The notes beneath the pieces are model-generated. The model ran no database searches. It saw nothing but the letters and a program-made list of their open reading frames with translations, and was not told the origin of the DNA. From assembly GCA_024743355.1 (NCBI GenBank), contig JANSWS010000022.1, forward strand, positions 1-39,020: a stretch of 39,020 bases of DNA. Direction: 5' to 3'. This stretch comes from a bacterium. GTDB lineage: Bacteria; Planctomycetota; Planctomycetia; Pirellulales; Pirellulaceae. Shown here piece by piece: positions 36,127 to 39,020 of the stretch. A program made the translations under genes and the position numbers. The stretch's first letter is position 1. Each line of letters starts with the position of its first letter.

Positions 36127-36564
36127 TTACTTGTCCCATTCGGGGCGGATCTTGTTTGGAGGATCTACGGTCTTTCGCCTGCGAAGTGTGATCGTAATCT
36201 CATCCGGCAGCGAGTCCACCTCTGGGGGATACTTATCGTAGACAAGCGCTGGATTTCCGAGTGGTATACCAGGAAAGTTCTTTATCTCTGCGAGATTCAC
36301 AAGGATAAGTGTCTGATTGATGTCGATTGCATGAATCATGTTCTGACCGCGCCACCTACTGATGGTGGAGCGATTTATTATACCAGTCTCAGGAGGGTCA
36401 ATCTTGTTCTTCAGCTCGGCTGCCTCATGTTCTGTGACCCAACCTACAACGTCGTAAATCGGAGCTGGCTTAACAATTCTGCGTCCATCGGTGTACTTCT
36501 TCTTGGCCCCCATCCTCTTTTCGTCAGTCCGTTTGTGCCAGCCATGCTTACGCTCTCTAGCCAT
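36127..36564 (-). CDS. Excisionase-like helix-turn-helix protein
   Basis: 145 residues. GAGGGAAG nine bases before the ATG supports the start; the open frame goes on to 36657. The basic N-terminus is followed by YDVVGWVTEHEAAELKNKID, TISRWRGQNMIHAIDINQTL and INQTLILVNLAEIKNFPGIPLGNP. This is the MerR/Xis-type pattern: helix-turn-helix, then wing with name-like IH.I.I..TL and E/DIK. Such proteins regulate or direct excision of phages and integrated elements. It lies about 690 bases from the tRNA-Cys remnant, the predicted end of the island. No integrase accompanies it in this window. Confidence 0.55.
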   Translation of the reverse strand: MARERKHGWHKRTDEKRMGAKKKYTDGRRIVKPAPIYDVVGWVTEHEAAELKNKIDPPETGIINRSTISRWRGQNMIHAIDINQTLILVNLAEIKNFPGIPLGNPALVYDKYPPEVDSLPDEITITLRRRKTVDPPNKIRPEWDK

Positions 36565-37253
36565 ATTTGTTCGCTTCCCTCTAAAGAATCCCTGGCTTCT
36601 TCCCGACATTAACTGCTCGTGAATTGAATTCCTTGCGTCCGCCTTTGGTAATAGCATCCGTTACTCACATTGAAGTCAGTGGCGCCCGGCTTAATTAAGG
36701 GCAATATTATCGGCCTCTTTAGACGGATGGAAATGCCAGACATTGGCGGCATGAAAAAAAGATCGCGATTTCCTGAGATTGTGCGTCAAAAGTCGCAGTA
36801 GGCGGTGCCTTTTATTGCAAAGGGATTCCAAGGGGTGGTAAGCGACTTTTTTCCGCTCAAGGGTCCGCATACGCATAGTGCGTTTCAATCGTACTTTTTA
36901 GGCGGCTGGTGAAGTCGAGCAGGATCAAGCTGGTAAATATTGGGGCCGGCTCAAGTACTGTTCTGCGCATCCCACTATCGCGCGTTTCGTGACAAGAAGA
37001 AGCCTGGATTGCTGGATCAGCTTTCGACTATTATCAACGTGTCGCCTGTACGCACTGAGGAGCCCTGTGACTGACGGAAAGATCTTCCGTTTGGGTTGCT
37101 GAGAAACGGTAATTACCGGATTCGCTTTCGGTAGACACCGCGAAACCCTGCAAAAACGTGCATTTCATTGCGAAGGGTACTTGGCACCCAAAAGCTGCTT
37201 TTTATGCTATTCCCCTAAGGAAAGAAGTGAATTTTGAGTGCGGCCAGCCTAGC
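36565..37253. other. Non-coding end of the island
   Basis: Only short frames occur. No integrase, recombinase or RNA gene was recognised. The stretch lies between the last supported gene of the element and its attachment-site remnant. Confidence 0.45.
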
Positions 37254-37295
37254 TTGCAAATCCATTATTCGCGGGTTCGACTCCCGCCGACGCCT
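37254..37295 (+). repeat. 3' half of tRNA-Cys(GCA): attachment-site remnant
   Basis: The bases decode as a tRNA from the anticodon loop on: loop TTGCAAA with anticodon GCA (37254-37260), 3' anticodon strand TCCAT (37261-37265), variable loop TATTC, T stem GCGGG, T loop TTCGACT, CCCGC, 3' acceptor strand CGACGCC (37288-37294) and discriminator T. CCA is not encoded. The sequence just upstream (ggccagcctagc) cannot form the 5' anticodon strand, which would need ATGGA, so there is no full tRNA. Breaks exactly at the anticodon loop are typical of tyrosine-integrase targets. The fragment is therefore the displaced end (attR-like) of an island whose intact tRNA lies to the left. Confidence 0.85.
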
Positions 37296-37999
37296 CTGCA
37301 ATTTGATCAAGCGATTCGTTGGTCCAACGTAACCTCGGGCTGTTCCGAGAGCTGTTTTTCAGTGACCATTCTGTGGGTGGGCGCCCAAAAACGCTATCTG
37401 GTCTCAAGCACTGTTGATTAGCAACCCAACTTCTCACGGCCATCAGGCGTCTGGCCAGCCTCTCGTTGCAATCAACGGGTAGAACTTCTTCCTGGGCAAA
37501 ATAGGGCTATACCGAGAGCGTAGGGGGTAACCCGCAAACGCTAGCACAGCACCTAACCCTCAGGTGTGCTCTCAATCGACTGGGCTGCGTAAGCATACGG
37601 CGCGCAGAAGTCGAGTCGATCTTTTCTCGCAAGCCAACTCTCTTTGGGCCAAGTGAGCCCAAATGCTCAACCATGGCGATGGTGCTCTCGGTAGACCAGG
37701 CTGGCGATCGAAATGCTAGGTTTCCCCAACCTTGGCGGGCCGCAGGAGTAGCTTCCGAGTAAGTTGATAGCTCTCCTGATTTCTTCGGCTACGATCCGGC
37801 CTTGGCTGTCGGGTTAGCTCTGCGTTCCGGTCGACGTTAACAGTCGACTCTGTACCCCGTCCGGCCAATGGTGTGCGGCTTGGTCGCTGAAAGCGTGGCA
37901 CTGGTGCCGTGCCAACTAGCTCCCCTCAGGCAGGAAAGACTCCCGTTGCCGAGGCCTAACCTTTGGCCCGTTTTCCGATCACAAACCAAGGAATTCAAC
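37296..37999. other. Intergenic outside the island
   Basis: No gene is supported. Some open frames on both strands are rich in Arg and Pro and look like chance. It separates the attachment remnant from the first host-like gene. Confidence 0.4.
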
Positions 38000-38527
38000 A
38001 TGCGTCTTGCAGCACTCGTTTTGGCCAATTCCCGCTTCCATGTATGCCTGGTGTTCGCTGCTTGCGTCACTCTTCTCTCCGCTTCCCAACTGATTGCCCA
38101 GGACGACACGAAAGAGCACCTTAAACCACTACAGCATCGAATTGGCACTTGGGATTTTAAGGGAACGATCGGGGACGAAAACGTCTCCGGAAAGCTGATT
38201 TGCAAATGGATCAACGATGGCAATTTCTTGCAGCAATCGCTTCAATACTCCACGGGAGAGATCACGCACGTCATTGGCTGGGATCCTAATGCCAAGGAAC
38301 TGCGATCCTGGGGCTTCGGCGGAAGTGGTGGTCATGGACTTCTGGAACTAGTCAAAGTCAGCGACACACATTGGAAGGAGCAATCACTCAACTGGGTCAC
38401 TGCTGCCGGTGATAAGGCCAAGTTTGTTTTAGACATCGATATCAATAAGAACCAGCTCCAAATCAAGGGTGATTTTGACGCTGGAGAGTTCAAAGCGACA
38501 ATCGAGCTGCGAGGGGAGAAGAACTAA
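38000..38527 (+). CDS. Secreted DUF1579-like protein
   Basis: 175 residues with an export signal (MRLAALVLANSRF...LIAQ, cleavage expected near SQLIAQ/DD) and a lipocalin-like domain: LKPLQHRIGTWDFKGTI, CKWINDGNFLQQSLQYS, THVIGWDPNAKELRSWGFGG and a C-terminal strand set. The order LIGTW..., GWDP..., RSW.F.S..G is that of planctomycete secreted DUF1579-like proteins. The start is chosen because AAGGA precedes ATG 38000 and it gives the signal peptide; the open frame upstream to 37868 does not. It probably lies in the periplasm. The ligand is unknown. It appears to be host chromosome, outside the island. Confidence 0.8.
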   Translation: MRLAALVLANSRFHVCLVFAACVTLLSASQLIAQDDTKEHLKPLQHRIGTWDFKGTIGDENVSGKLICKWINDGNFLQQSLQYSTGEITHVIGWDPNAKELRSWGFGGSGGHGLLELVKVSDTHWKEQSLNWVTAAGDKAKFVLDIDINKNQLQIKGDFDAGEFKATIELRGEKN

Positions 38528-38614
38528 CACCGAAGGTAAGCAACCAACTGCCAGGGCAACATACGGGTCTTGCAGCTTTCAGGTGGTCAAACCGGGAACC
38601 AGCTCACCTACACA

Positions 38615-38992
38615 ATGGCCAAATCACTGATTGATATTGTGCGCAAGATCCTTGGCGATGATAAATCGTGGGTCGTATTCAGGAACGGCACGTGTGTCAT
38701 CGTAAACGATCCGCAAGTAGACCTTGGCGAGCATGCGATCGCGCTCATAAAGGAGTGGGGACCGGTCTATCCAGGTACGCCCCACGGTGATTTCAACACA
38801 TTCAAATCCGGGCCAACAGATGGTTGGATTGTGACTAGCCACCACAACGACATTATCACCTATGTGGGCCGCAGCGAGGTCGACGACTCTACCGCATCGG
38901 CTTTATCGATCGGTCTGATCGGTCGCGCTAAGCGGGATCGGGATGCGCGGGACTGTGAAGTTGTCTACGTCCAGCAACGACGAGACGCATGA
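38615..38992 (+). CDS. Conserved hypothetical cytoplasmic protein
   Basis: 125 residues starting MAKSLIDIVRKILGDDKSW, then VVFRNGTCVIVNDP, WGPVYPGTPHGDFNTF and GWIVTSHHNDIITYVG. The alternating strands and the repeated aromatic/Gly motif suggest a small alpha/beta domain. There is no signal peptide. No function is recognised. Its ribosome binding site is weak, and an in-frame ATG at 38570 is an alternative. It lies 87 bases after the secreted protein gene in the same direction. Confidence 0.6.
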   Translation: MAKSLIDIVRKILGDDKSWVVFRNGTCVIVNDPQVDLGEHAIALIKEWGPVYPGTPHGDFNTFKSGPTDGWIVTSHHNDIITYVGRSEVDDSTASALSIGLIGRAKRDRDARDCEVVYVQQRRDA

Positions 38993-39020
38993 CCGGTTCA
39001 GTAGTAATGGTGATTCATAC

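Noticed and set aside
37254-37295. Complete tRNA-Cys gene
   Set aside because: The 5' half, including the D arm and 5' anticodon strand, is absent upstream, so only the 3' half is called.

Overview
The window looks like chromosomal DNA of a planctomycete (Pirellulales-like). The evidence is a large membrane Ser/Thr kinase with PD40 and leucine-rich repeats, a fragment of a second kinase of the planctomycete type, secreted coiled-coil and DUF1579-like proteins, and frequent TTG/GTG starts. Almost all of it appears to lie inside one genomic island. A 3' half of a tRNA-Cys(GCA) gene stands alone at 37254-37295. It begins exactly at the anticodon loop and is what remains at the far end of an element inserted into a tRNA gene. 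Its orientation predicts that the intact tRNA-Cys and an integrase lie to the left, outside the window. To its right (38000-38992) are ordinary secreted or cytoplasmic hypothetical genes that look like host chromosome.

Layout, left to right. 1-4100: the end of an unknown gene, a phage/plasmid-type regulator, an HD hydrolase and an endonuclease/exonuclease/phosphatase-family protein, mostly on the minus strand and separated by gaps. 4387-7437: the receptor-like kinase. 7609-16458: a type I restriction-modification operon (hsdM-hsdS-...-hsdR) with three extra genes between hsdS and hsdR: an ExQ-variant nuclease-fold protein, a PD-(D/E)XK-like protein and a DUF3800 protein. A small pair (DUF4258-like plus zinc ribbon, 16751-17340) lies upstream. 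17963-19253: decayed fragments (secreted protein, kinase N-terminus, HNH endonuclease C-terminus). 19010-23191: a coupled set of Hsp70-like ATPase, DUF2357 protein and the C-terminal piece of an McrB-like AAA+ ATPase, apparently broken at both ends. 23964-26424: a PaeR7I/XhoI-type type II restriction-modification pair, followed by an IstB (IS21) remnant.

26670-32303 is the most unusual part: a tight minus-strand cluster of a YcjX-like P-loop GTPase, a YcjF/DUF697-like membrane protein, a 53-residue lipoprotein, a secreted protein combining a restriction-endonuclease-fold toxin-like domain with a glycine-zipper membrane segment, a larger lipoprotein and an unknown protein. I see it as the best candidate for an undescribed system: an exported or envelope-associated nuclease managed by a GTPase/membrane pair. 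32242-36564 carries phage/plasmid accessory genes (replication-like protein, ASCH-type protein, coiled coil, DUF3820-like, excisionase-like). A small decayed copy of the replication-like gene sits at 23720-23817, next to the type II system, which suggests the island grew by repeated insertion of related elements.

In short, this is a composite defence island in tRNA-Cys: one type I system, one type II system, a damaged Hsp70/DUF2357/AAA system, a possible toxin-antitoxin pair and an uncharacterised nuclease-lipoprotein-GTPase cluster. All family assignments rest on motif recognition by eye; no database search was run.
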